Made by a program: the position numbers and the translations under genes. The notes beneath the pieces were generated by a model. It searched no databases and was not told the origin of the DNA. It worked only from the letters and a program-made list of their open reading frames with translations. From Candidatus Methanocomedens sp. (GTDB lineage: Archaea > Halobacteriota > Methanosarcinia > Methanosarcinales > Methanocomedenaceae), in NCBI GenBank assembly GCA_009649835.1, contig PYCK01000022.1, forward strand, positions 1 to 11,867: a stretch of 11,867 bases of DNA, given 5' to 3'. This document shows positions 1-6,569 of this stretch, in pieces (positions within the stretch are counted from its first letter, which is position 1; each line of letters begins with the position of its first letter).

Positions 1-119
1 TTCCCAAACAAACATCACAAATACTCATTTTCCCACACATTTTTACAAAGCTTACGCTATCAAATTTAAATAAGGCCATATGACCCATACTCAACTTATC
101 TTCCCAATATTCCCAATCT
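1..119. other. Intergenic, downstream of the DUF1670 pair
   Basis: AT-rich non-coding stretch after the stop of the minus-strand DUF1670 gene. It holds one arm of the 14-bp inverted repeat (73-86, listed separately) and a short direct repeat of TTCCCAAT at about 101-117. I see no coding sequence and no convincing terminator. Confidence 0.5.
73..86 (+). repeat. Left arm of 14-bp inverted repeat bracketing the DUF1670 genes
   Basis: AGGCCATATGACCC here is the exact reverse complement of 1786-1799. Allowing one gap and one mismatch, similarity extends outward to about 24-25 nt through an AATTTA motif. The core GGCCATATGACC is itself nearly palindromic, with one mismatched pair, so it could be a dyad operator as well as the end of a mobile unit. 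Confidence 0.6.
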
Positions 120-863
120 TTAATTAACATTTTCTTTCTCCTCCCCACCATCCAGTTCTTCAATCAATTCTGCATATTCTACAATAAGTGATTTACTCAT
201 TTGTGTTGTGAATGCCGCCTCTTTCATCGATAGCCCTTTCTTAAGACAGAAACGCACACGTTCAAAGTCGCCGAGATATCTATCAACTGCCATTGGACTG
301 TGATAAGTTTCCAATGCAATGTCCGGTGTAGCTTTTCGATCCAGAACCGATTTTCTGCAGATGACTTGCTTATGCGAGGTGCTTCTGCCCAGATCATGCA
401 CAGTTCCCCTTCGTGGAAGCACCACATTATTCTCACGTTCGTATTCTTCAATATCCTTTTGAATGGTTGAGCAGGAGTGAGATAAAATCAGTGATATATC
501 GCTCTGCGCCAAAGTTCCAGATTGTTTATCCGCTTCGCGTAGCATCCTTGCCCCAGCATATTTTCGGATCTCCTTCGATGGAACACCTTTTGCTCTCTTC
601 TGAATATCTTCATAAGTAACCACAGATAAAACAACGGGCCGCAACCGTAGATTCTTCATATTTTTACCATATCCCCCCGTCTCATCTTTCGCCACCGCGT
701 ACCACAGTATTTGGCCCATTTTTAGATTCGTTATCGGTGGGTAATATTGCTCAACGAGTAACTTCAATTCTTTGACAAATAGATCTATAACCTTTGGTCC
801 ACCCAGCCTCGGAAATTCAGTTGATATGAAGCGAGATACTATTGTCTCAAAAGTTTTATCCAA
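120..863 (-). CDS. DUF1670 domain protein (helix-turn-helix type)
   Basis: A 247-residue protein I recognise as DUF1670, a family of unknown function seen mainly in methanogenic and methane-oxidising archaea. The N-terminal part has FPRLGGPKV and LKMGQILWYAV. The second half has two or three helix-turn-helix-like segments (about 116-150, 178-205 and 210-237). Between the first two lies P-R-R-G-x3-D-L-G-x3-S-H-K, which also occurs in the neighbouring paralogue. A DNA-binding regulatory role is inference. The start is TTG with no Shine-Dalgarno sequence. The frame stays open upstream to a stop at 918-920 and reads IYNPLLDKT across the start, which looks family-like, so the gene may use an unusual start or have lost its original 5' end. 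It lies 35 bp downstream of the other DUF1670 gene and is probably co-transcribed. Confidence 0.75.
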   Translation of the reverse strand: MDKTFETIVSRFISTEFPRLGGPKVIDLFVKELKLLVEQYYPPITNLKMGQILWYAVAKDETGGYGKNMKNLRLRPVVLSVVTYEDIQKRAKGVPSKEIRKYAGARMLREADKQSGTLAQSDISLILSHSCSTIQKDIEEYERENNVVLPRRGTVHDLGRSTSHKQVICRKSVLDRKATPDIALETYHSPMAVDRYLGDFERVRFCLKKGLSMKEAAFTTQMSKSLIVEYAELIEELDGGEEKENVN

Positions 864-898
864 AAGTGGATTATATATGTTCGATAGATTATTCGTAG

Positions 899-1717
899 CT
901 ATTTTATCCCCCCCTTTTTACTAATCTCACAATCAGGGGAGAGTAATAGAATCTCATCTAAGCGGTCTTTATATGCAGTATCTTCTTTGTATTGGCGATA
1001 TAACGCTTGATAGTCTCTTGCCAATCTTTCAGATATCTGGACAAGGAAAGCGATTTCTTTTGTTGAGTAGCTCTTTTCGGTAAGATATGCAACACGGGAG
1101 AAGGTTACTATATAACGCTTGATCGCCGTTAGCGAGTGCTTCATTCTCCTTTCAATTTCGGTATAGGTTTTTCTCTCTATGTAGAGTCTAACGATTTCGA
1201 CACGATGGGATATGCCTGGGCCGATATCCTTTTGCTGTCCTCGTGTTGGAACAATTACACCTCGTGTTGTAAGTTCCTTGATATCACGTCTCACTGTTCT
1301 GATGCTGCAATTCAGGAGTTTGAATGCAAGGTCTTCCTGTGTGAGTGAGATACCTTGATCCAATGCTTCGTGTGCGATTCGGGAGAGTCTCGCTTGCCGG
1401 AGGGCAACAAGCCCGTACTTATTTCTGATGTCTTCATCTTCTTTTCCGGCATCAAGCGTTACTATTGCTGTTTTCATTTGACAATCCGATAAGGGCTTTC
1501 CAGCTGGTTCTGAGCTGGAAATTCCTAAAATCTTAATTTGTCCCACGTTCAGAATGTCTGGATTACCTTGATCTGGACTGAATACGGATTTCGCTGTTTG
1601 CAATATAGCATTGGATACGAATGGTGGACAGTCATATCCTTGTTCGACCATATTGATGAACATCTGATCAAGCGTCTTGGCATTTAATCTCTCAGATGTG
1701 TTTCTAATCGTTTTCAC
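899..1717 (-). CDS. DUF1670 domain protein (helix-turn-helix type)
   Basis: A second DUF1670 member, 272 residues from the start chosen here. The open frame reaches back to a GTG at 1765. I prefer the GTG at 1715-1717 because a strong GAGGAGG ribosome site (1726-1732) stands 8 nt upstream and the family-like sequence RLNAKTLDQMF begins just after. Seen in order: an N-terminal domain with VGQIKILGIS and PAGKPLSDCQM, a winged-helix-like segment LTQEDLAFKLLN..RTVRRDI, the motif P-T-R-G-x3-D-I-G-x3-S-H-R, then two further helix-turn-helix-like segments (YTEIERRM.., STKEIAFLV..). It is probably a DNA-binding protein, but function is unknown. It is the first gene of a two-gene minus-strand unit with the shorter DUF1670 gene. 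It ends in TAG. Reading through as pyrrolysine would add only about 18 unconvincing codons, so TAG is taken as stop. Confidence 0.8.
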   Translation of the reverse strand: MKTIRNTSERLNAKTLDQMFINMVEQGYDCPPFVSNAILQTAKSVFSPDQGNPDILNVGQIKILGISSSEPAGKPLSDCQMKTAIVTLDAGKEDEDIRNKYGLVALRQARLSRIAHEALDQGISLTQEDLAFKLLNCSIRTVRRDIKELTTRGVIVPTRGQQKDIGPGISHRVEIVRLYIERKTYTEIERRMKHSLTAIKRYIVTFSRVAYLTEKSYSTKEIAFLVQISERLARDYQALYRQYKEDTAYKDRLDEILLLSPDCEISKKGGIK

Positions 1718-1725
1718 CTGTATTG

Positions 1726-1732
1726 CCTCCTC
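1726..1732 (-). promoter_or_regulatory. Shine-Dalgarno site deciding the DUF1670 start
   Basis: GAGGAGG on the minus strand, 8 nt upstream of the GTG at 1715-1717. It supports that start over the longer open frame from 1765. Confidence 0.65.
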
Positions 1733-1763
1733 TTTTGAATTCAAAATGCTTTTCACATAGCAC

Positions 1764-1770
1764 ACTTATA
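1764..1770 (-). promoter_or_regulatory. Candidate TATA box for the DUF1670 operon
   Basis: The minus strand reads CCTATAAGTG here. A start site about 25 nt downstream would fall near 1742, giving a leader of about 25 nt that contains the GAGGAGG site. The inverted-repeat arm at 1786-1799 lies about 16 bp upstream of this box, a suitable place for a regulator. Prediction from spacing only. Confidence 0.35.
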
Positions 1771-1785
1771 GGTGTTGTGAAGAGG

Positions 1786-1799
1786 GGGTCATATGGCCT
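1786..1799 (-). repeat. Right arm of 14-bp inverted repeat bracketing the DUF1670 genes
   Basis: GGGTCATATGGCCT on the plus strand, an exact reverse complement of 73-86. It sits just upstream of the candidate DUF1670 promoter. The near-palindromic core suggests an operator; the placement at both ends of the gene pair also fits terminal inverted repeats of a unit of about 1.74 kb. Confidence 0.6.
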
Positions 1800-1932
1800 A
1801 ATTGTAAATTCTTTTTAACACTTATTCTCTTATTTTGTCCTTAATACTATTCTACATTTTTCCTTCAATTGTGGGGGAGCTGCACATCAATGACTTGCTG
1901 AATCACAAGTAATCTAACTGTCTCACAATTTA

Positions 1933-1946
1933 GAAAACTTAATATA
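1933..1946 (+). promoter_or_regulatory. Candidate BRE/TATA element for the secretion ATPase
   Basis: GAAAA followed by CTTAATATA resembles an archaeal purine-rich BRE plus TATA box. A start site about 25 nt downstream would lie near 1967, leaving a leader of about 12 nt before the GTG at 1979. This would explain the missing Shine-Dalgarno sequence. Prediction only. Confidence 0.4.
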
Positions 1947-1978
1947 GCCAGCAAATATCTTACAACCACCCAAATTTC

Positions 1979-4270
1979 GTGGAGTGCTTGCAATTGAACA
2001 CAGAGGGAACCAAAAACACGAATAACAACGCCTTAAGTAGATTATTCTCAAAGAAAAAAGCAGATAAAAGCCTTTGCACTTATAAAACCCGTCTTTCAGA
2101 TAGCCAAAAATCCCTTATAATAGATTGCAAAGGCTGTACTGAGGGTAACTCAGGTCTTGACGATCCATACTGCCGCAAGAACATCTTCCAGATATTGATC
2201 AAGGAACCCATAGTAGACAGGCTGGTACTCTCCCACCTCTACGACCGGGATTATGAAGGAGAAAGTCTCAGGCTGCTATACCTGCTGGCAGGGTTCATTG
2301 ACAACCTCAGGGTGTTTAGCGACAGTCAAGTGCCAGGGGTATGCGGGAAATGCCTTCCAGAGCGCCAGGAGTTCATATCCGGTGTACTCGAAACAGGACT
2401 ACATGACCCTGTGAAGGCATACACCATGCTTGCAGCGCAAGTGGACTCAGGTGCCGTATGCCATAACGATGAGCAAGGACAGGGGCATGCATGTACCGAT
2501 GATTATATCCGTATGCTCACCAGGATGAGTAACTGTGTCGACGGCATGAAAGAAAGCATGGATACCGGCGGTCCTGTTGATCAATTTTATTCACACATCA
2601 TCAAACCATATACCAGACCCGGGTTCTCAACATCCCGCATATATACAGAACCGCCTGACAATGCTGTTTTTCAGGAAGGGTATGATGTCGGGCGCAGTGG
2701 CGGCCGGTTGATGCAGGTGTCAATTTACAGCTTATCCGACAGGCCAGAGAGCCTGTATTTTTTTATTCCACCAGAATACAACCTGCGTCCCGAGGAACTG
2801 GAATTGCTGGAATCTGTACGCTCGCGCCTGATGCGCCACCGCCCCGATGACCTGAATTTTGCAGACCCTGCCAACAGCCGGGAATATTTCAGGCGGCGCA
2901 GCCAGCAATTGCTCTCGGATGAAGCAAAGCGCATAGGTATCAAATTAAAAGCAGACCAGATATCAATGTTCTCTGACATCCTGGCAAAATACACCACGGG
3001 CCTGGGTATCCTGGAAGATGTGCTGTCCGATGCAAGGGTCACTGATGTATACATCAATGCGCCTGTGGATACCAACCCGGTCCATGTGGTTATCGAAGGA
3101 GAAGAGTGCTCCAGCAACATCTACCTGTCCCAGGATGACGTGGATACCATGATCTCACGCTTCAGGGCGCTCAGCGGCCGCCCCTTCGGGGAGGCGAACC
3201 CCATCCTTGATATGGACCTGGCCGAGTACAAAGCCAGGGTGTCATGCATAGGCAATCCGTTGAGTTCAGGCGGCCTGGCCTATGCTTTTCGAAAACATGC
3301 CCGGACTCCATGGACCCTGCCCAAACTCATAAATCAAGGTTCAATGACGCCGCTGGCCGCAGGACTGTTGAGCTTTTTGGTTGACGGGGATTCATCCATC
3401 CTGATAGCAGGCGGCGTGGGTGCGGGCAAGACTTCAATGCTGTCAGCCATGCTGCTGGAAGTGCCCCAGAAGTACCGCATCCTGACCATTGAGGATACAC
3501 CTGAACTGCCCTTGCGGGATCTGCAGCGCCTGGGCTGGAAGGTGCAGGGTATGAACACCCGCTCTGCCGTGGGCGGGTCTGAATCTGAGATCGCGCCCGA
3601 TACTGCATTGAGGGCGGCACTGCGCCTGGGCAATTCCACGCTGGTCATCGGCGAGGTCAGGGGACCTGAGACCAGGATACTGTACGAGGCAATGCAGGTA
3701 GGCACTGCCGGCAATTCGGTGCTTGGTACCATTCACGGTTCGTCAACCCAGACCGTGTATGAGCGCATCGTTGGTGCGCTGGGCGTGCCCGAACAGTCAT
3801 TCAGGGCCACGGATGCGATAGTCGTGTGCTCTAATATCAGGATCAGCGGGAGTATGCGCAAAAAGAAGCGGCTGGTGCAGGTCTCTGAGGTTACTACTGC
3901 CAACTGGGATGGTACAAGTACGTTCTTCAATGACCTGATGAAGTTTGATGCGACTGCTGATCGCATCGAGCCAACTGACCTGCTGGATATGGGACAATCA
4001 GAACTGATAGGCAGGATCGCTGATAAGTGGGGTGTAAGCATTGACGAGGTGCTGTTGAATATCAAGATGAGGGCGAATATCAAGGGGGCAATAGCCAAAG
4101 CCGGCGAGGACAGGCCTGAACTGGTAGAGGCAGATGCGGTTGGGCAGGCCAATAATATGTTCTGGTTGCTGGTGAATGAGTTGCAGGACTGGGACGGGAG
4201 TGTGGATATGGGTGAAGTGTACCGGCGGTGGAGTGAGTGGTATGAAGGTTTTATATCAATGGAGGAGTGA
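1979..4270 (+). CDS. Type II/IV secretion system (archaeal pilus-type) ATPase
   Basis: A 763-residue hexameric motor ATPase of the GspE/TadA/VirB11 superfamily, expected at the cytoplasmic face of the membrane to power pilus assembly or secretion. Visible motifs: Walker A GGVGAGKTS (478-486), acidic Asp-box IEDTPE (504-509), Walker B region TLVIGEVRGPE (554-564) and His-box GTIHGSS (583-589). The catalytic core therefore looks intact. The first ~330 residues form a long extension. It has a Cys cluster, C50-x2-C53-x11-C65, with a further pair VCGKC (C122, C125), suggesting a metal-binding module like those of other archaeal relatives. The ~100 residues after the core are acidic and unassigned. 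The start is GTG with no clear Shine-Dalgarno sequence; later starts within the first ~20 residues are possible. Archaeal genes of this class usually precede a TadC-like membrane platform gene, but here a 212-bp non-coding gap and a convergent gene follow, so it is an orphan within this window. Confidence 0.9.
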   Translation: MECLQLNTEGTKNTNNNALSRLFSKKKADKSLCTYKTRLSDSQKSLIIDCKGCTEGNSGLDDPYCRKNIFQILIKEPIVDRLVLSHLYDRDYEGESLRLLYLLAGFIDNLRVFSDSQVPGVCGKCLPERQEFISGVLETGLHDPVKAYTMLAAQVDSGAVCHNDEQGQGHACTDDYIRMLTRMSNCVDGMKESMDTGGPVDQFYSHIIKPYTRPGFSTSRIYTEPPDNAVFQEGYDVGRSGGRLMQVSIYSLSDRPESLYFFIPPEYNLRPEELELLESVRSRLMRHRPDDLNFADPANSREYFRRRSQQLLSDEAKRIGIKLKADQISMFSDILAKYTTGLGILEDVLSDARVTDVYINAPVDTNPVHVVIEGEECSSNIYLSQDDVDTMISRFRALSGRPFGEANPILDMDLAEYKARVSCIGNPLSSGGLAYAFRKHARTPWTLPKLINQGSMTPLAAGLLSFLVDGDSSILIAGGVGAGKTSMLSAMLLEVPQKYRILTIEDTPELPLRDLQRLGWKVQGMNTRSAVGGSESEIAPDTALRAALRLGNSTLVIGEVRGPETRILYEAMQVGTAGNSVLGTIHGSSTQTVYERIVGALGVPEQSFRATDAIVVCSNIRISGSMRKKKRLVQVSEVTTANWDGTSTFFNDLMKFDATADRIEPTDLLDMGQSELIGRIADKWGVSIDEVLLNIKMRANIKGAIAKAGEDRPELVEADAVGQANNMFWLLVNELQDWDGSVDMGEVYRRWSEWYEGFISMEE

Positions 4271-4292
4271 TTTTTTCAGTCCTTCAATTTTT
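4271..4292 (+). terminator. Oligo-T terminator of the secretion ATPase gene
   Basis: Six T residues follow the TGA stop directly (4271-4276), and another T-rich stretch, AATTTTTCT, lies about 10 nt on. Archaeal RNA polymerase commonly terminates on such oligo-T runs without a hairpin. The convergent layout of the flanking genes agrees with an end point here. Confidence 0.45.
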
Positions 4293-4349
4293 CTATTGCC
4301 GATATTCAGTTTCTGCTTGAATAGGAAAGGGGTGGTTTAAGGTATACAG

Positions 4350-4367
4350 ACTTGTATATATACAGGT
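4350..4367. promoter_or_regulatory. 18-bp imperfect palindrome in convergent intergenic gap
   Basis: ACTTGTATATATACAGGT equals its reverse complement except for one mismatched pair. It lies between two convergent genes, so it serves neither as a promoter in an obvious way. The TATA-rich centre could still drive a small transcript. The rest of 4293-4482 is AT-rich with no gene seen. Confidence 0.25.
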
Positions 4368-4482
4368 CAGTATAGTCATAATTTGATTATTTCTATGGTT
4401 TTATGATACAACGAAAATAGTTATTGTCTTATCCGTACCTTATTATCTTACCTTACTTACAACACACCTGAACAGTTACAAT

Positions 4483-5565
4483 TTATTTTAACGTTGAATT
4501 GGTACTCAGTACAATCGACTCAGGAGCAAACTCCCACGGCCGTTTTTCCTGCCACTGCCGCCCCCAGTCATCAGGCATGACAAGGCAAAGGGCTGCCAGG
4601 TCACCCAGGTAGCTGTCAAGTGCTGATGGCCTGAACTCCACATCCTTTGACAGGGCCGGGAATGACTTACAGAACTCTTCCTTTACCAAGGGCAGCAGGA
4701 TATGCCTGTTGTTCATGAACACACTCCCGCCGATAATAAACACCCGTGTGTCCAGGATAGCGTTAATGGAAACCAGCCCCCTTGCGAAATACCTTGCAGC
4801 ATTAGTGATCACTGACTTTGCCTCAGGGTCGCCCTTACGAAACAGGTTGAATACATCCTCAGCCGTCACGCTCCCACCCGTCACACCTTCAGCCGTCACA
4901 TCCTCAGATGTCATATCCACGGCCGTTACTCTGCTCTTGTAATCCCTGGCAATTGCTACACCCGAAGCCAGGGCTTCCATATCCCCGAAATTCCCGCAAC
5001 CGCACCTGGGTCCATCATCTACCAGGTAGATGTGGCCAATATGTGGTGCATTTCCGTTCTTACCCCTGATAAGTCTCCCATTAACATAGGCTCCGCTGCC
5101 GATACCTGTGCTCCAGGTGATATAGACGACGTTGTCCTCGCCCTTGCCGGCACCGAACATCCTTTCGGCAGTAACAGCCGAGATGCCATCGTTCTCGATG
5201 TGGATTTTATTGTATATCCGGGACAGTTCCCTTTGCAGCGGAATCTCAGTCCAGTCATTTGGTATGATCCCCCGCTCATTTGCAAGCCCACCACAAAGGT
5301 TGGGTGCCACCAGCACAAGTTCGCCATCCCGTATTCCAAAGGGACCGCAGGTGCTGACCCCGAGTGCGGTAATTTCATCCCTCTCGATACCAATCTGCTC
5401 ACAGGCATGCCCAACCAGGAAATCTACCTGTGCTGGTACTGCCAGGTTGTCACCCTCAAGCTGCACGGGCCGGTACAACTTGACCAGTATCCCGCTAATG
5501 TTTGCAATGCTAACTGTTATCTTTGTCCCACCGATATCAACAGCAGCCAGATACGGCCCGTCCAT
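4483..5565 (-). CDS. ROK-family sugar kinase-like protein with altered motifs
   Basis: 360 residues of the ROK fold (repressors, ORFs, sugar kinases). Seen: the N-terminal phosphate-binding motif DIGGTK (11-16), the catalytic-Asp segment IENDGISAV, and TGIGSGAYVNG. Two signatures depart from glucokinase-type members. The substrate motif ExGH reads HIGH (in NAPHIGHIY), and the zinc motif CxCGxxGCxE reads CGCGNFGDME, losing the third Cys. A sugar kinase role is therefore likely but the substrate is uncertain. Near residue 210 a pentapeptide repeat (VTAED-like units) enlarges the segment before VFNLFRKGDPEAK; it is encoded by 15-bp tandem repeats. The start ATG has a GGGGTGA site (5572-5578) 6 nt upstream. 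The gene follows the universal stress protein gene by 33 bp on the same strand and is probably co-transcribed with it. Confidence 0.82.
   Translation of the reverse strand: MDGPYLAAVDIGGTKITVSIANISGILVKLYRPVQLEGDNLAVPAQVDFLVGHACEQIGIERDEITALGVSTCGPFGIRDGELVLVAPNLCGGLANERGIIPNDWTEIPLQRELSRIYNKIHIENDGISAVTAERMFGAGKGEDNVVYITWSTGIGSGAYVNGRLIRGKNGNAPHIGHIYLVDDGPRCGCGNFGDMEALASGVAIARDYKSRVTAVDMTSEDVTAEGVTGGSVTAEDVFNLFRKGDPEAKSVITNAARYFARGLVSINAILDTRVFIIGGSVFMNNRHILLPLVKEEFCKSFPALSKDVEFRPSALDSYLGDLAALCLVMPDDWGRQWQEKRPWEFAPESIVLSTNSTLK
4862..4936 (-). repeat. In-frame 15-bp tandem repeat in the ROK gene
   Basis: Five degenerate 15-bp units start at 4862, 4877, 4892, 4907 and 4922, with core GCCGTCAC on the plus strand. 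A partial sixth match at 4847-4861 shares CATCCTCA. On the coding strand they give pentapeptides VTAVD, MTSED, VTAEG, VTGGS and VTAED. The last unit resembles the ordinary xTAEDVF segment of ROK proteins, suggesting expansion from native sequence. The unit is a multiple of three, so copy changes keep the frame. Confidence 0.75.
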
Positions 5566-5598
5566 ATTATTTCACCCCTGTTAAGGTCAAATACGGTA

Positions 5599-6012
5599 TC
5601 ATTTTATTTCAAATTTTGGAGGCACACCCAGCACCAGCACCCTGGAATGGCGCAGCACTTTTACGGTAACGCTTCCGGTCAGCTTCTTGAGTCCGGTCTT
5701 GCCATGCGTCCCTATCACGATCCTGTCCACACCTCTTATTTCGGCAGTTTCCACTATCTGTTCAGCCGGGTCTCCCTCTTCGATGAAAGTAGTAATATTG
5801 CCAGCATCTATGCCTGCATCTACCATGGCATCCTTATAGACGGATAGGAGTTTCTTTGCTCCCTCCTCCATCCATTTTTTTCTTTTTTGTCCTGTTGCAC
5901 TTATTACATGTAATAAAATAATTTTAGCAGAGTGGGTTTTAGCTATCCTTAAACCTACCTTTGCTGCTGTTTTTGAACCTGCAGACCCGTCAATGGGAAT
6001 TAGGATTTTCAT
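5599..6012 (-). CDS. Universal stress protein (UspA family)
   Basis: 137 residues, the usual length of a single-domain universal stress protein, a cytoplasmic nucleotide-binding dimer. Seen: the N-terminal strand with Asp, KILIPIDGS (2-10), the central EEGDPAEQIVETA segment, and the ATP-loop VIGTHGKTGLKKLTGSVT ending in VLRHSRVLVL. In ATP-binding members the loop is G-x2-G-x9-G-(S/T). Here G104 and G113 are separated by 8 residues, one short, so nucleotide binding is likely but not certain. No Shine-Dalgarno sequence precedes the ATG; a TATA-like element places the transcript start almost at the start codon. It is first in a two-gene unit with the ROK gene. Confidence 0.9.
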   Translation of the reverse strand: MKILIPIDGSAGSKTAAKVGLRIAKTHSAKIILLHVISATGQKRKKWMEEGAKKLLSVYKDAMVDAGIDAGNITTFIEEGDPAEQIVETAEIRGVDRIVIGTHGKTGLKKLTGSVTVKVLRHSRVLVLGVPPKFEIK

Positions 6013-6036
6013 CAGAACCCAAAAATTATCTGGAAA

Positions 6037-6045
6037 TTATTTAAA
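6037..6045 (-). promoter_or_regulatory. Candidate TATA box for the stress protein operon
   Basis: The minus strand reads TTTAAATAA. The expected start site about 25 nt downstream of the box centre is near 6015-6017, only 3-5 nt before the ATG at 6012. The mRNA would be essentially leaderless, matching the lack of a ribosome site. Confidence 0.45.
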
Positions 6046-6101
6046 CCATGTGAAGTAATACAGAATGTAATACATTGGTTGTCATACAACAGGAAATTTT
6101 T

Positions 6102-6569
6102 ATGTTGAAATATGAAAAATTCAAGAAGATCGATAAGAATGACCATTCCGAGGTCACACGCCTATTGAAAAAGACCACTCATTTCACTGCCCGTGAGTGG
6201 GTGATTGCCAGGCTGTGCGCGGATTTTAAGAACGTACATGGCCGAAGTGAAATGACCTGGATCGGGCAGAACCTGCCTGACCTGGTACCGTTCTTCAATG
6301 AACCCTATTCCAGGCAGGAGGTATCCAATGCCCGGGCATCATTCAAGAGGAAACTGGAGCGCTCCGGCACTACCTTGTTCTACTCATATTACAGCGGCCT
6401 CATCAGCAAGGATGAAATGCTGGACATCATTACCAACATGACGAAAAATATCGGCATTCTGCTGGATATGGAAGACACGCCGCCCGATGGCGATCACACC
6501 GAAGGTGTCCAGAACATGATGGTTGATGTGCTGCGCCGGATCAACTCTGCCCTTGAAGAAGAAGCCTGA
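6102..6569 (+). CDS. Conserved archaeal protein, probably DUF5806 family
   Basis: 155 residues. The open frame starts at a TTG at 6075, but the ATG at 6102 is preferred: AGGA (6091-6094) stands 7 nt upstream, and the conserved-looking sequence begins with MLKYEKFKKID. The block HFTAREWVIARLCADF, then MTWIGQNLPDLVPF, recalls a small uncharacterised family (DUF5806, from memory) of haloarchaea and methanogens. It is charged, has no membrane segments or Cys motifs, and has predicted helical character throughout. No function is known to me. It is transcribed divergently from the stress protein gene across 89 bp, and its 3' end overlaps the convergent Nudix gene by 29 bp. Confidence 0.7.
   Translation: MLKYEKFKKIDKNDHSEVTRLLKKTTHFTAREWVIARLCADFKNVHGRSEMTWIGQNLPDLVPFFNEPYSRQEVSNARASFKRKLERSGTTLFYSYYSGLISKDEMLDIITNMTKNIGILLDMEDTPPDGDHTEGVQNMMVDVLRRINSALEEEA

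Noticed and set aside
899..901. TAG stop of the longer DUF1670 gene as a possible pyrrolysine codon
   Set aside because: Read-through gives only about 18 unconvincing codons, and family-like sequence already ends near the TAG.
3327..4152. Several minus-strand open frames inside the secretion ATPase gene
   Set aside because: They are antisense to the conserved ATPase core, are low-complexity in translation and have no ribosome sites.
5032..5847. Long plus-strand open frame of 271 codons across the ROK and stress protein genes
   Set aside because: It lies antisense to two well-recognised genes and crosses the gap between them. Its translation shows no domain, so it is a shadow frame.
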